From positions 1-64,000 of the forward strand of contig SDNP01000016.1 in the NCBI GenBank assembly GCA_004524445.1: DNA of 64,000 bases, written 5' to 3'. Shown in pieces: positions 17,268 through 25,319 of this stretch (positions are counted from its first letter, which is position 1; each line of letters opens with the position of its first letter). The position numbers and the translations under genes were made by a program. This stretch comes from Candidatus Thorarchaeota archaeon. Its GTDB lineage: Archaea > Asgardarchaeota > Thorarchaeia > Thorarchaeales > Thorarchaeaceae. Under the pieces are notes generated by a model. It had not been told where the DNA came from. It saw only the letters and a program-made list of their open reading frames with translations, and made no database searches.

Positions 17268-19889
17268 ATGAAGGTTTTGCATATGAGGAGGAGAATAATC
17301 AACGTGTTCCTCTCTCTAGTTGGGCCAATCGCCATGATAGTCCTCTTGACGATACCAATTGGTCCACTTGCCGGGGGACTTGGAATTCTAGAACCAATTG
17401 GAGGAATTTTCGATATTGGAGTTGGCCTGAAAGAGCCTGTGGAAGAAACTATCAGCCTTGAAGGGCTTGAGAATGAAGTAACTATACTCATAGACCACAA
17501 TGGTGTTCCTCATATTTACGCAGAATCAGCCAAAGATGCCTACTACGGGCTTGGCTACATGCATGCGAAAGATAGACTCTTCCAGATGGTTATGCAGAAG
17601 CATCTTGCTGCAGGAAGAGTCAGTGAGCTCGTAGGGGGATATGCCAATATCTCTGACAAGATTTATCGTACCATAGGCTTAGATAGAACTGCTCATAAAA
17701 CCCTAGATTGGTTTCTTGCTAATGCCGATATAAACCCTGACGTCGACTTTGCATTGCAACTGATGGAGGCACAAGTCAATGGCATTAATTTGTTTATCGA
17801 GTCCATGACCACACGAAATATGCCAGTGGAATTCCAGCTTCTGGGCATATCACCTGAACCCTGGAGAATGGTTGACATGTTCCTTGGTGCTTCTTTCATA
17901 ACGTGGAGTCTCACGGGAGACTTTGATGACTTGAAACGGCTTTGGTTAAGAGAGAAGATTCAGAATGACACCATGTTAAATGAATTATATCCGGATTTTC
18001 TGCCATATCAGAGTTTCATCATAAAAGAACAGACCAATTTGAGTCTAGCAGAGTACCCGAATGCCCCGGGCGGATATCCAGCTGATCCTGTACCCCAATA
18101 CAGTAGCAGCTCGGATAACATTGCTGAGATTGGTCTAACTAGAATCGAATCGTTACTTAGCTATCTTACTCCCATTTTGGATCCCTTAGGTCTCAAGGGC
18201 CATTTTGGGAGCAACAATTGGGCCGTATCCGGGAACAGAACCACAACGGGTAGTCCGATGTTATGCAATGATGCCCATATGCCCATAGTTGCGCCAAACC
18301 TAGTTTATCAGGCTCATCTCTCTGTGCCAGGGGTCATGAACGCCATAGGTGTGACTCTACCAGGTATGCCGTCTGTAGAAACCGGATTCAATGACCACAT
18401 CGCTTGGGGTTTCACAAACGGAGGCATTGATGTTCTAGACATATTTGCAGAGCAACTCAATCCAGACAACTCCAGCGAGTACTTCTATAATGGCGAGTAC
18501 AGGCCTTTCAGAGAACTACAGGAGACCATTCATACCCGTGAAGGAATTGACATTCCCTTTGTTGTAAAAGAGTCAGTTCATGGGCCCCTTATTGATAGTG
18601 TAGTTGGAGCAAATATTGACAATCCACCATACTTGGCAATGAACTGGACCGGAAACAGTGTCAGTCACTTGATTATCGCGGCAACGAAATTGAACAAGGC
18701 CCAGGATATTGAAGACTACTTCGATGCCATCTATTGGTGGGATAATCCGGTATTCAATTTTGCATACGCCGATGATGATGGCAATATCGCGATGACAGTC
18801 TGCGGTCGTATTCCAATTCGAAGTGGATACAGTGGATTATACCCCGTGACTGCTTTGAATGACAGCGTAGGTATGGTGAGCAATGTTCCCTATGCCTATC
18901 TTCCCAGAGAGGTCAATCCCTCCCGCGGGCACGTTTCATCGGCAAATCAACGTTCAATTGATCCAGATGACTATGGCTATTCACTAGTAGGACCCTATGT
19001 GGACGGGTACCGTGGGAGAAGAATTAACGAATTACTTGCTGCTGACGATGATATTACGATGGAAGACCTCATGCGATTCCAGGCAGATGCCCTAGAGATT
19101 CGAGCAATGAGTATCGTACCAGAAGTAGTTTCAGCGTGGGAAAGCCTTGGGAACGGCAATGAAACTATTCAGATGGTGATAGATTGGTTTGAGGAGTGGG
19201 ATTATGAGATGGACACGGATATCGAGGCACCTACGGTTTGGATGCATCTCTATGATGCAATCAGGCAAGAAACATTCGACGAACTACACTTTCTGGATGC
19301 CGAGATTGAATCCTCTTCAATGAAGAGCTCTGCCCTACCATCGAGCCCGTATCCAAGAGCACCAATTCTTGAACGGATGATATTGGAAAACGATACGATG
19401 TACTTCGATGATTCTCGCACTCCAGATGTTTTTGAAACACGAGATCAGATTCTTGTAAGAGCACTCTCCCTTGCAGTGGATAAGATGTATTCACTATATG
19501 GTCCCAGTGTGGATAATTGGAAATATGGGCTTCATCATACTATCCATGTTGAACACATCGCGGGTCTCACAACGATTGAAGGCGGCGCTATTCGAGGACA
19601 ACATACACTCTTTCCGTCTTATGGTTGGAAAATGAGCTCTGGTCCAGTTTTGAGACATGTGATCGATTTAGAAACTCCACTGAATTCACGTTGTGTTATT
19701 CCTGGTGGACAGAGTGGGAATCCCTTTAGCGACCATTTTGATGACCTATTCCAACTCTGGTTCACGTTTGACGAGGAGGCTAGGCACTATCTCTACCAAG
19801 AGATGTATACCTATTCAACTCAGGATCTCTTCATGGCAGCAGATGTAGACAATGAGCTGATAGAGAGGAGAATTACTCTAATTCCTTGA
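17268..19889 (+). CDS. Penicillin acylase family N-terminal nucleophile hydrolase
   Basis: 873 residues. The N terminus has MRRRIINVF followed by a hydrophobic segment (about 12-40), so it is exported or membrane-anchored. Residues from VTILIDHNGVPHIYAES onward match the alpha part of penicillin/AHL acylases. The autocatalytic site is GSNNWAVSG, with Ser at about residue 315 becoming the beta-chain nucleophile. Later landmarks include the GFTNGGIDVLD and NFAYADDDGNIA segments. Family members cleave amides such as beta-lactams, N-acyl-homoserine lactones or lipoamino acids; the substrate is not predictable here. The start may be 17268 or ATG 17283. No operon partner. Confidence 0.85.
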   Translation: MKVLHMRRRIINVFLSLVGPIAMIVLLTIPIGPLAGGLGILEPIGGIFDIGVGLKEPVEETISLEGLENEVTILIDHNGVPHIYAESAKDAYYGLGYMHAKDRLFQMVMQKHLAAGRVSELVGGYANISDKIYRTIGLDRTAHKTLDWFLANADINPDVDFALQLMEAQVNGINLFIESMTTRNMPVEFQLLGISPEPWRMVDMFLGASFITWSLTGDFDDLKRLWLREKIQNDTMLNELYPDFLPYQSFIIKEQTNLSLAEYPNAPGGYPADPVPQYSSSSDNIAEIGLTRIESLLSYLTPILDPLGLKGHFGSNNWAVSGNRTTTGSPMLCNDAHMPIVAPNLVYQAHLSVPGVMNAIGVTLPGMPSVETGFNDHIAWGFTNGGIDVLDIFAEQLNPDNSSEYFYNGEYRPFRELQETIHTREGIDIPFVVKESVHGPLIDSVVGANIDNPPYLAMNWTGNSVSHLIIAATKLNKAQDIEDYFDAIYWWDNPVFNFAYADDDGNIAMTVCGRIPIRSGYSGLYPVTALNDSVGMVSNVPYAYLPREVNPSRGHVSSANQRSIDPDDYGYSLVGPYVDGYRGRRINELLAADDDITMEDLMRFQADALEIRAMSIVPEVVSAWESLGNGNETIQMVIDWFEEWDYEMDTDIEAPTVWMHLYDAIRQETFDELHFLDAEIESSSMKSSALPSSPYPRAPILERMILENDTMYFDDSRTPDVFETRDQILVRALSLAVDKMYSLYGPSVDNWKYGLHHTIHVEHIAGLTTIEGGAIRGQHTLFPSYGWKMSSGPVLRHVIDLETPLNSRCVIPGGQSGNPFSDHFDDLFQLWFTFDEEARHYLYQEMYTYSTQDLFMAADVDNELIERRITLIP

Positions 19890-19947
19890 AGAGATGAAAA
19901 GAAAACACCTTATGGAAAACGTGGTAAATTTTGGGCAGAAGAATGAG

Positions 19948-20055
19948 TGGTGGACCGGTCGTGATTTGAACACGAGACCTCCTCCATGCCAAGGAGGCAT
20001 TCTATCCTGCTGCGATTCGAGAAGGAATCGCAGTACCAGGCTAAACTACCGGCCC
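19948..20055 (-). tRNA. tRNA-Ala(GGC) with a D-loop intron
   Basis: On the minus strand the acceptor GGGCCGG pairs with CCGGTCC, the anticodon stem CCTCC/GGAGG holds the loop TTGGCAT (anticodon GGC), and the T arm has TTCAAAT. CCA is encoded (19948-19950). Thirty-one bases, 20004-20034, interrupt the D loop. They form a nine-pair hairpin and, with the flanks, a complete bulge-helix-bulge: central helix CCTG/CAGG with three-base bulges GTA and ATA. Removal leaves a normal D arm (GTTT-AGCCTGGTA-GAAT). A TATA-like AGTTAAAAG (reverse strand) lies at 20088-20096. Confidence 0.92.
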
Positions 20056-20207
20056 AGTGATATTCAAATTGGTTCGATATTTGCACAGTTAAAAGAATTG
20101 CGGAGCAGCTTTGGAAATGGTGGCAAATTGCCATAGATCTCCAATCCCACCATGATAATGTTGAAATCCGAAAAACTGATTACAAGAAGAATGTCAGCAA
20201 TATTGGA

Positions 20208-20525
20208 GTGATTTCATTCACTCAATCATTGAGGTGCATTGGTTTGGCGGATAAGAGATCTCTTTCAGACGATGGATGTCTGATACTCTTGCTAATCATT
20301 TGGCTTTCTTTGCCGAGCGGATTCGGAGATGTGAGCCGATATGTCTTTGAACATCCGGTATATTTTCCGCTCTTCATTGTCTTTTACATAGTAGTACCAA
20401 TTGTGTCTTTTGTGGCTTGGTGGTGGGTTGGATATAAGGGCAGACCAGTGAATCCTGGAACAAGGCACCCCTTGCCTACGGATCCAGTCTATGCAGGATA
20501 CAAAGACCATCATCAAAAAGAATAG
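20208..20525 (+). CDS. Small membrane protein of unknown function
   Basis: 105 residues from GTG 20208; the start is uncertain. Two hydrophobic segments are clear, CLILLLIIWLSLPSGFG (about 29-45) and YFPLFIVFYIVVPIVSFVAWWW (about 52-73), followed by a polar tail with Pro-rich GRPVNPGTRHPLPTDPVY. I do not recognise a family. It lies between the tRNA-Ala gene and a decayed stretch, with no operon partner. Confidence 0.5.
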   Translation: MISFTQSLRCIGLADKRSLSDDGCLILLLIIWLSLPSGFGDVSRYVFEHPVYFPLFIVFYIVVPIVSFVAWWWVGYKGRPVNPGTRHPLPTDPVYAGYKDHHQKE

Positions 20526-20570
20526 CTCTTCATTAGTAAAACCATGAATCTCGTCTACTCATTTAGCTAA

Positions 20571-20740
20571 TCTAGCTTATCTCGTACAATGGGCATTAGT
20601 TCATCGACCAAGTCAACGCCATTCATCTTCTCAATGTCCTGAAATAAGAAAGATCTCCATCCTTCCTCTAGAAAGCAGATATAGACTTCGAGTTTTCAAA
20701 CTCGTTGAATTCGTCTTTATGCAAGATTTCAACGGTTTAC
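20571..20740 (-). pseudogene. Possible frameshifted remnant of a small gene
   Basis: On the minus strand two overlapping frames give protein-like sequence that joins end to end: EILHKDEFNEFEN, then after a one-base shift near 20700 LEVYICFLEEGWRSFLF and QDIEKMNGVDLVDELM, ending in a stop at 20571. Neither part has a usable start. The composition is protein-like but I recognise no family. The rest of 20526-20873 shows only the hairpin at 20791. Confidence 0.3.
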
Positions 20741-20790
20741 AATTGCACTCGTAAGAATGACTTGAGTCTATTATCACATGTCAATAGAGT

Positions 20791-20809
20791 AGGAGGTATT
20801 TTACCTCCT
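20791..20809. repeat. Perfect inverted repeat
   Basis: AGGAGGTA and TACCTCCT form an eight-pair stem around a three-base loop in otherwise empty sequence. It could be an RNA hairpin or an operator. A ribosome-binding-like AGGAGG is buried in the stem, but no start codon follows. Confidence 0.4.
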
Positions 20810-20873
20810 GATGTAAGAGGAACTCAGAATAGGGGACTACTGACGCACAGCATCCCTCTCATCTGACCCATGT

Positions 20874-20987
20874 CTACTTTGACTTTGCTTTCTCGGGATG
20901 CTTGTCCAGAACATGTCGCTCGAACTCATCGGGGGTATAGAACGTCATGTTACAGGATTTACACTCCCATTTCTTAGTGTCTTTCAT
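20874..20987 (-). CDS. Single C2H2 zinc-finger mini-protein
   Basis: 37 residues, read from ATG 20987 to TAG 20874. Almost the whole protein is one classical C2H2 finger: Cys9 and Cys12, then Phe16 and Phe22, then His25 and His30 (C-x2-C-x12-H-x4-H), with a basic tail HPEKAKSK. Single-finger proteins of this size are common in archaea, especially Asgard lineages and haloarchaea, as DNA-, RNA- or protein-binding modules. An AT-rich TATA-like sequence (GGATAAATAA, minus strand, about 21005-21018) lies about 25 bases upstream, supporting a short-leader transcript. Confidence 0.75.
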   Translation of the reverse strand: MKDTKKWECKSCNMTFYTPDEFERHVLDKHPEKAKSK

Positions 20988-21097
20988 TGTTATCAATTAA
21001 CTATAGTTATTTATCCTCTTTAATGTATGTGTATGTGTTATCGAATCGAAACTCAAGTGTCGTCTTTGATTGTATACACTAAATAGCCAAAATCATA

Positions 21098-21679
21098 TTG
21101 ATAGAGCTGAACCAAATGCAAGAACACACCTATCATACACCAATTCAGAAAATAGAATTGAAGAGATTGAGAAGAGAAGGAAAGATACTGGATATAGGTG
21201 GGGGTTCAGAGGCACTTGTTTCCAGGATGGAGGGCAAGAGAGTCTGTGCTGTTGATATCAATATGGTGAAAATTCGTGAAGGACAGATATACAATACACC
21301 AGCCAACTGGGTACTAGCTGATGGAAGGGATCTTTGTTTCAAAGACGCTTCTTTTTCGATTGTCACACTATGGTTTTCATTGGCGTATATCGTAAATGCC
21401 GAATCAAAATGCTTGGTTATGCAGGAGGTCTATAGAGTACTCAAACAAAAGGGAGTGGCGTCGATAATGGGGTGTTTCATTCCTCACAACATTTCCGCAC
21501 TTGCGTTCAATGCTATTTTCGAGTTTCCAGATGCATACTCGAGCAGGATAACATATCGAGTACACGGAGAGCAAAAGCAAACCCTGCAAATCATCGAAAA
21601 ATTTGCCAAACAAGTAGGTCTGAAAACTGAATACTTTGAGGAAAACGATTACTGGTTTCACCTTGTCTGTAGAAAATAG
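21098..21679 (+). CDS. Class I SAM-dependent methyltransferase (Methyltransf_11 type)
   Basis: 193 residues. The SAM motif ILDIGGGSEALVSRM starts near residue 30 and the acidic ribose-binding residue follows in VCAVDINMVKI; motif FSIVTLWFSLAYIVN and the late strand EYFEENDYWFHLVCRK complete the fold. The substrate is unknown; relatives often act on quinones, lipids or small molecules. The start is TTG 21098; ATG 21116 is an alternative. Stands alone. Confidence 0.75.
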   Translation: MIELNQMQEHTYHTPIQKIELKRLRREGKILDIGGGSEALVSRMEGKRVCAVDINMVKIREGQIYNTPANWVLADGRDLCFKDASFSIVTLWFSLAYIVNAESKCLVMQEVYRVLKQKGVASIMGCFIPHNISALAFNAIFEFPDAYSSRITYRVHGEQKQTLQIIEKFAKQVGLKTEYFEENDYWFHLVCRK

Positions 21680-21765
21680 AACTAACTCGATAGTATTCAC
21701 TTGTTCCAAAAGGTTAAAGAGAGTTCCCAATTTCTGAGCAAATCGTCTTTGGCAGGTAGAGAAAC

Positions 21766-22284
21766 ATGAGCCTCGCAGTTTGGTGGAAACGTGGAAGCAA
21801 ACCGGGACTAATCTTGATATTCCTCGGTATTGCTGGATTCGTTCAAATTCCTTTGATGTGGCATGCAGCCACGTATGTGAAAGTACTCAGTGCAGAACTT
21901 CAGTTGATTGTCGCATTGGGTGCAATGGCAGTGCTGGGAGGAGCCTATGTGATTATGGGCGAGGCTATGTACAGATGGGCATATATTCTGTCGAAAAGAA
22001 AAGTCAGAAAGCGCCAGAGAGCCGAATACGGAATAATCGCAAAAATGTCCGAATTCATCCGGTCAAAGCAGGACCTTCCTCCCTTCTTCGGTGCGGGATT
22101 GATAACTGCAATCTTTTTCATGTTTTACTTTGTGCCCTTTGGGATAGCTGAGTCGAATATCCTTCCATCCGTCTTAGCAACATTATCCTTCCTTGACTCT
22201 CTCTTGGTTTACCCTATTGCAGTGAATGCCGCAGCCATTCTAGCGGCGATTGTGGCAAGCTACATGAATTACAAAATACGCTGA
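21766..22284 (+). CDS. Four-helix membrane protein, unknown function
   Basis: 172 residues. Hydrophobic segments lie at about 13-30, 45-68, 104-122 and 145-168, with a basic loop SKRKVRKRQRAEYG between the second and third, placing that loop in the cytoplasm by the positive-inside rule. No known family recognised. It precedes the peroxiredoxin gene by 74 bases, but that gene seems to have its own promoter region. Confidence 0.7.
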   Translation: MSLAVWWKRGSKPGLILIFLGIAGFVQIPLMWHAATYVKVLSAELQLIVALGAMAVLGGAYVIMGEAMYRWAYILSKRKVRKRQRAEYGIIAKMSEFIRSKQDLPPFFGAGLITAIFFMFYFVPFGIAESNILPSVLATLSFLDSLLVYPIAVNAAAILAAIVASYMNYKIR

Positions 22285-22358
22285 GCGTTCTCATCTTGGC
22301 ATGAATACACATCAAGCCTTAATAGGCCACTAGTTATTAACTATATTGAAGTGTAATT

Positions 22359-22847
22359 ATGTCTAAGAAAATAAAAGTTGGCGACAAAGCACCAGACTTT
22401 ACGCTCCTGAGAGAGTGGACTGGAGAGCCTGGCGAAAGCGTCACATTATCCGATAAGCTAGAAGAAGGACCTGTAGTACTGGCATTTTATCCTGCAGACT
22501 TCTCTACCCCCTGCCGCACTGAGCTAAAGACATTCAGGGATTCTATGGAAGAATACAAAAAAATGGGCGTAAATGTGCTGGCAATATCCGTTGACGGGAT
22601 TTTCAGTCATGCCGCCTTCAAGGAGCAAAACAATTTCCAATTCCCGCTTCTCTCGGATTGGCAAAAGGAAGTGATTGAGGAATATGGAGTTGTCTGGGAA
22701 GACCTCGCGGGAATGAAGAATGTCGCAAACAGAGCTGTGTTCGTTATTGATACCGATGGAAAGGTGACATACACATGGCGGAGCGAAGACCCCACTAATA
22801 TGCCACCATTTGACGACGTAAAAAAAGCGGTCAAGAAGTTACAGTAA
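22359..22847 (+). CDS. Peroxiredoxin, single-cysteine type (AhpC/TSA or BCP group)
   Basis: 162 residues, thioredoxin fold. It reduces hydrogen peroxide and organic peroxides. The start VGDKAPDFTL is typical and the peroxidatic site reads FYPADFSTPCRTEL, fitting P-x3-(S/T)-x2-C with Cys at about 52. This is the only cysteine in the protein, so there is no internal resolving cysteine and a partner thiol must complete the cycle. The catalytic Arg is probably in AGMKNVANRAVFVID. Its own promoter lies in the AT-rich 22330-22350 stretch. Confidence 0.88.
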   Translation: MSKKIKVGDKAPDFTLLREWTGEPGESVTLSDKLEEGPVVLAFYPADFSTPCRTELKTFRDSMEEYKKMGVNVLAISVDGIFSHAAFKEQNNFQFPLLSDWQKEVIEEYGVVWEDLAGMKNVANRAVFVIDTDGKVTYTWRSEDPTNMPPFDDVKKAVKKLQ

Positions 22848-22863
22848 GCTCTTTTGCCACTAT

Positions 22864-22871
22864 CTTTATAT
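22864..22871 (+). promoter_or_regulatory. TATA box for tRNA-Phe
   Basis: CTTTATAT is 33 bases upstream of the mature tRNA 5' end at 22904, the usual archaeal spacing. Confidence 0.55.
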
Positions 22872-22903
22872 CAGCGTACAATACAGACCGCCTGTTTACA
22901 AGT

Positions 22904-23000
22904 GCCGAGGTAGATCAGCCAGGGAGATCGCGCGGCTGAAGGATTCTTTTAGAATGCAGACACCGCGTTGTCGATGGTTCAAATCCGTCCCTCGGCACCA
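22904..23000 (+). tRNA. tRNA-Phe(GAA) with a canonical anticodon-loop intron
   Basis: Acceptor GCCGAGG pairs with CCTCGGC, discriminator A and encoded CCA (22998-23000). The D stem is GATC/GATC, the anticodon stem CGCGG/CCGCG, and the T arm has GATGG-TTCAAAT-CCGTC. The loop reads CTGAAG then A after removal of about 20 bases (22942-22961), which gives anticodon GAA and places the intron at 37/38. The intron contains ATTC/GAAT pairing. Confidence 0.93.
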
Positions 23001-23027
23001 TCTCATTTCTTATCCCCTGATATACAA

Positions 23028-23858
23028 TCAGAAACCGTTTGTTCGGTCATAGCTTGCGATTTGAATAGCCTGATTTTCGCAATGGTTTGCACAGATACCA
23101 CAACCATAGCATGCCTCCTGATTGATTTGCGCTACGTTGTCATCAACATCCATTTCAATTGCATCAAATGGACACAAATCCCTGCACCTTCCACATCCGA
23201 CACACAGAGATTCGAAAACAAAGGCAGCTTCATGACCTTTATAGAATGGAGATTTGATTCCAAGTCTTCTTCGTTCAATGTATGGACGGCACACTTCCAT
23301 GTCACAGTTACAAAGCATTCCTAGATAGGGGACACCAAGAGCAGATATTGAATGAACAATAGTATCCGTTTGAACCCAATTATTGATAGTGCATATCGCT
23401 TCTTGAGCGGATACGTATCGATGTCTACCTCCCAAGTACTTGGGGAATCTTCGTGTGTAGATGTCAGTAAATGCTATAGCAAAACAACTGACGGCTTGGT
23501 CACTTCCATAGGATGCATGACGACAGATACAAGGCAGTTTCACCACTGCACGTTCGTGTTCATCTGTTTGCAGATTGGCGTCTTTCAATAGCTGAATTGC
23601 GTCATCAGATGTTACCACTTGATGGTGCAGGTAGTTTCGATAATATGTGTCAACTTTCTCTTGTTCTCCTTGCATGACGGGTCTTGAAATTCGTTCCACC
23701 AGACTGTCATATCCGTCAGGTCCGGCATGAATATCGCGAGAAAAGTATGACTCGCAAAAATCACGAACGTGATTGCTTGTTGCTAATTCCTTGGATATGT
23801 TCCTAGCATTTTCATACCATCTCTTTCCTGATCCATGTCGCAGGCAGTAGTCGCACAT
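23028..23858 (-). CDS. Cys-cluster plus 2[4Fe-4S] ferredoxin-domain protein
   Basis: 276 residues. The C terminus has two [4Fe-4S] motifs, CVGCGRCRDLCP (about 218-229) and CYGCGICANHC (about 250-260). Before it is a separate cysteine set: CICRH near residue 110, Cys near 125, and LCNCDMEVC near 184, which could bind another metal centre. The N terminus begins MCDYCLRHG. I infer a soluble electron-transfer or redox-sensing protein; no catalytic partner is adjacent. The protein at 33062-34174 has the same layout and is a paralog. The gene is tail-to-tail with tRNA-Phe, 27 bases apart. Confidence 0.7.
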   Translation of the reverse strand: MCDYCLRHGSGKRWYENARNISKELATSNHVRDFCESYFSRDIHAGPDGYDSLVERISRPVMQGEQEKVDTYYRNYLHHQVVTSDDAIQLLKDANLQTDEHERAVVKLPCICRHASYGSDQAVSCFAIAFTDIYTRRFPKYLGGRHRYVSAQEAICTINNWVQTDTIVHSISALGVPYLGMLCNCDMEVCRPYIERRRLGIKSPFYKGHEAAFVFESLCVGCGRCRDLCPFDAIEMDVDDNVAQINQEACYGCGICANHCENQAIQIASYDRTNGF

Positions 23859-24033
23859 TCTACCACTTCAAAGGATTATGGACATTTATTTTCATAAATA
23901 TGAGTGACTAAGCATGGAATCAGAGTCTGTTTCAAAAGTGAATTCATGTCGAAATTGTATGGAAATTCGATTTCTTATTCAGAAAGCTATAACTTGATGA
24001 GGACCATTTGCAATATTGAGTTCACATGGAGTC

Positions 24034-24495
24034 ATGTCCACGATGTCAAGAGACCCAGCTAAACGTCTTGTTGTTAAGGTCAAACGCCTCTCAGAAGATG
24101 CCAAAATTCCGCAAACTGCAAACAAGGGCGATGTGGCATTTGATTTGTATGCCTTGGAGGGATATGTACTCCGGCCGAATGAAAGATTCGCAGTCCAAAC
24201 GGGGATTGCCCTCGAGATTCCACCAGGTTATGAGGGGCAGGTGAGGCCTCGTAGTGGACTCGCGCTGCATGAAGGCGTTTCGATTCTAAACAGCCCAGGC
24301 ACCATCGACAGTGGATATCGTGGTGAAGTTAAGGTGATAGTGATCAATCTCTCATCGGAAGAATTCGCCATTAAGGAGGGAATGCGAATAGCTCAGTTAG
24401 CGATACGGGAAGTGCCTGATATCGTCTTCGCAGAGGTGGATGAGTTGTCGGATACAGAGAGAGGAGAGGGCGGGTTTGGTAGTTCAGGAAAATAA
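24034..24495 (+). CDS. dut: dUTPase (dUTP nucleotidohydrolase)
   Basis: 153 residues from ATG 24034. All five motifs of trimeric dUTPases are present: DVAFDLYA, RPRSGLAL, GTIDSGYRGEV (with the catalytic Asp), RIAQLAI and the C-terminal P-loop-like RGEGGFGSSGK. It hydrolyses dUTP to dUMP and pyrophosphate, keeping uracil out of DNA. A GCTATAACTT box at 23986 suggests transcription starts near 24015, so ATG 24034 or 24043 is preferred over TTG 24016. Confidence 0.93.
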   Translation: MSTMSRDPAKRLVVKVKRLSEDAKIPQTANKGDVAFDLYALEGYVLRPNERFAVQTGIALEIPPGYEGQVRPRSGLALHEGVSILNSPGTIDSGYRGEVKVIVINLSSEEFAIKEGMRIAQLAIREVPDIVFAEVDELSDTERGEGGFGSSGK

Positions 24496-24503
24496 GATGT
24501 GGT

Positions 24504-24821
24504 TCAGGAGTCGGCTTGCATTTTTAGAATAGCATCAATGAGGCATTCAAGAAGCGGACCATTTGATACAAGTATGGGCGTGAGATAACTTGTTCCTGAT
24601 TGCAGCCCTATGATTTTCCCATTTCTCTTGCAGACTATCAGCAAGGCAGCTATAGCATGACGGCTCCATCCAGTCACATCAATAATTTGGGGCAGAGGTT
24701 TCAGCTCAAGAAACTGCTCAAAAGAAACACAAGTATCCTTAGTGATTGTTTTGCCAAGGAGTTCGATACGTATTTTCAACTGGATTTGTTCCGACTCTAG
24801 AAATGGAGGTAGTTGCTCCAT
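24504..24821 (-). CDS. Hypothetical small protein
   Basis: 105 residues from ATG 24821; the frame is open upstream to TTG/ATG 24887, which would overlap the preceding gene. The sequence has an N-terminal beta pattern (IQLKIRIELLGKTIT), a helix-rich centre (GWSRHAIAALLIVCKRNGKIIGLQSG) and a C-terminal amphipathic helix. No family recognised. It follows the 70-residue gene by 35 bases on the same strand, so the two may form an operon. Confidence 0.5.
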   Translation of the reverse strand: MEQLPPFLESEQIQLKIRIELLGKTITKDTCVSFEQFLELKPLPQIIDVTGWSRHAIAALLIVCKRNGKIIGLQSGTSYLTPILVSNGPLLECLIDAILKMQADS

Positions 24822-24856
24822 CTGGTAACATCCTGTAAATGAACTGATTCGCGGAC

Positions 24857-25069
24857 TCAGATTGTCCTGTATTGTGCAGGCCCACAACGCTCAGCCAGGT
24901 CTTTCGGTCTCCAATACACTGCTATGTTGTCATCATTGTCAATGGTCAAGTGTATGAAGTTGTCCTCTCTCATCTCCTGCGCTTTCCTTATGCCCTCATG
25001 TTTGTCCGAGTAGGTTCCTAGGAGCCGGTAGACTCTGCCTGCAATCAATAGCCACTTCTTTTCCTTCAT
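24857..25069 (-). CDS. Hypothetical 70-residue protein
   Basis: Starts MKEKKWLLIAGRVYRLLGTYSDKH and continues with a helix (EGIRKAQEMRE) and a beta-hairpin (FIHLTIDNDDNIAVYWRP). The alternating strand-helix-strand layout resembles small alpha-beta folds, and composition is protein-like, but I recognise no family. It is upstream of the 105-residue gene on the same strand. Confidence 0.5.
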   Translation of the reverse strand: MKEKKWLLIAGRVYRLLGTYSDKHEGIRKAQEMREDNFIHLTIDNDDNIAVYWRPKDLAERCGPAQYRTI

Positions 25070-25159
25070 GAGATAAGGTCTGCATTGTCCCTAATAATCT
25101 CGTAAAGTCTGAGCTGTCGCAATCTTTTTAATCGCTTCAAGGGGCTCATCTATCCAACA

Positions 25160-25297
25160 GGGCCGATAGTCTAGCCCGGCTATGATACCGCATTGACACA
25201 TTCCCTTGAATGCCAAGGGGTTTCAAATGTGCGGTGGAGCTTGATGGATTTCCCATCAGGCGCCGAATCGCTGGTTCAAATCCGGCTCGGCCCACCA
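25160..25297 (+). tRNA. tRNA-Val(GAC) with two introns
   Basis: Acceptor GGGCCGA pairs with TCGGCCC, discriminator A, encoded CCA. D arm GTCT-AGCCCGGCTA-TGAT; anticodon stem CCGCA/TGCGG; T arm GCTGG-TTCAAAT-CCGGC. Intron 1 (25199-25228, 30 nt) is at 37/38: central helix TTGA/TCAA with bulges CAC and ATG; splicing leaves loop TTGACAG, anticodon GAC. The variable region then holds about 30 extra bases (about 25239-25266) forming a second bulge-helix-bulge: GGTG/CGCC with bulges GAG and GAA and an eight-pair hairpin CTTGATGG/CCATCAGG. The exact second splice point is uncertain by one or two bases. A CTTTTTAAT box lies at 25124. Confidence 0.9.
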
Positions 25298-25319
25298 TTA
25301 GTTTTGGTTAGAGAATCAG

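Noticed and set aside
20791..20809. CRISPR repeat
   Set aside because: A single palindrome with no regularly spaced copies; no cas genes in the window.
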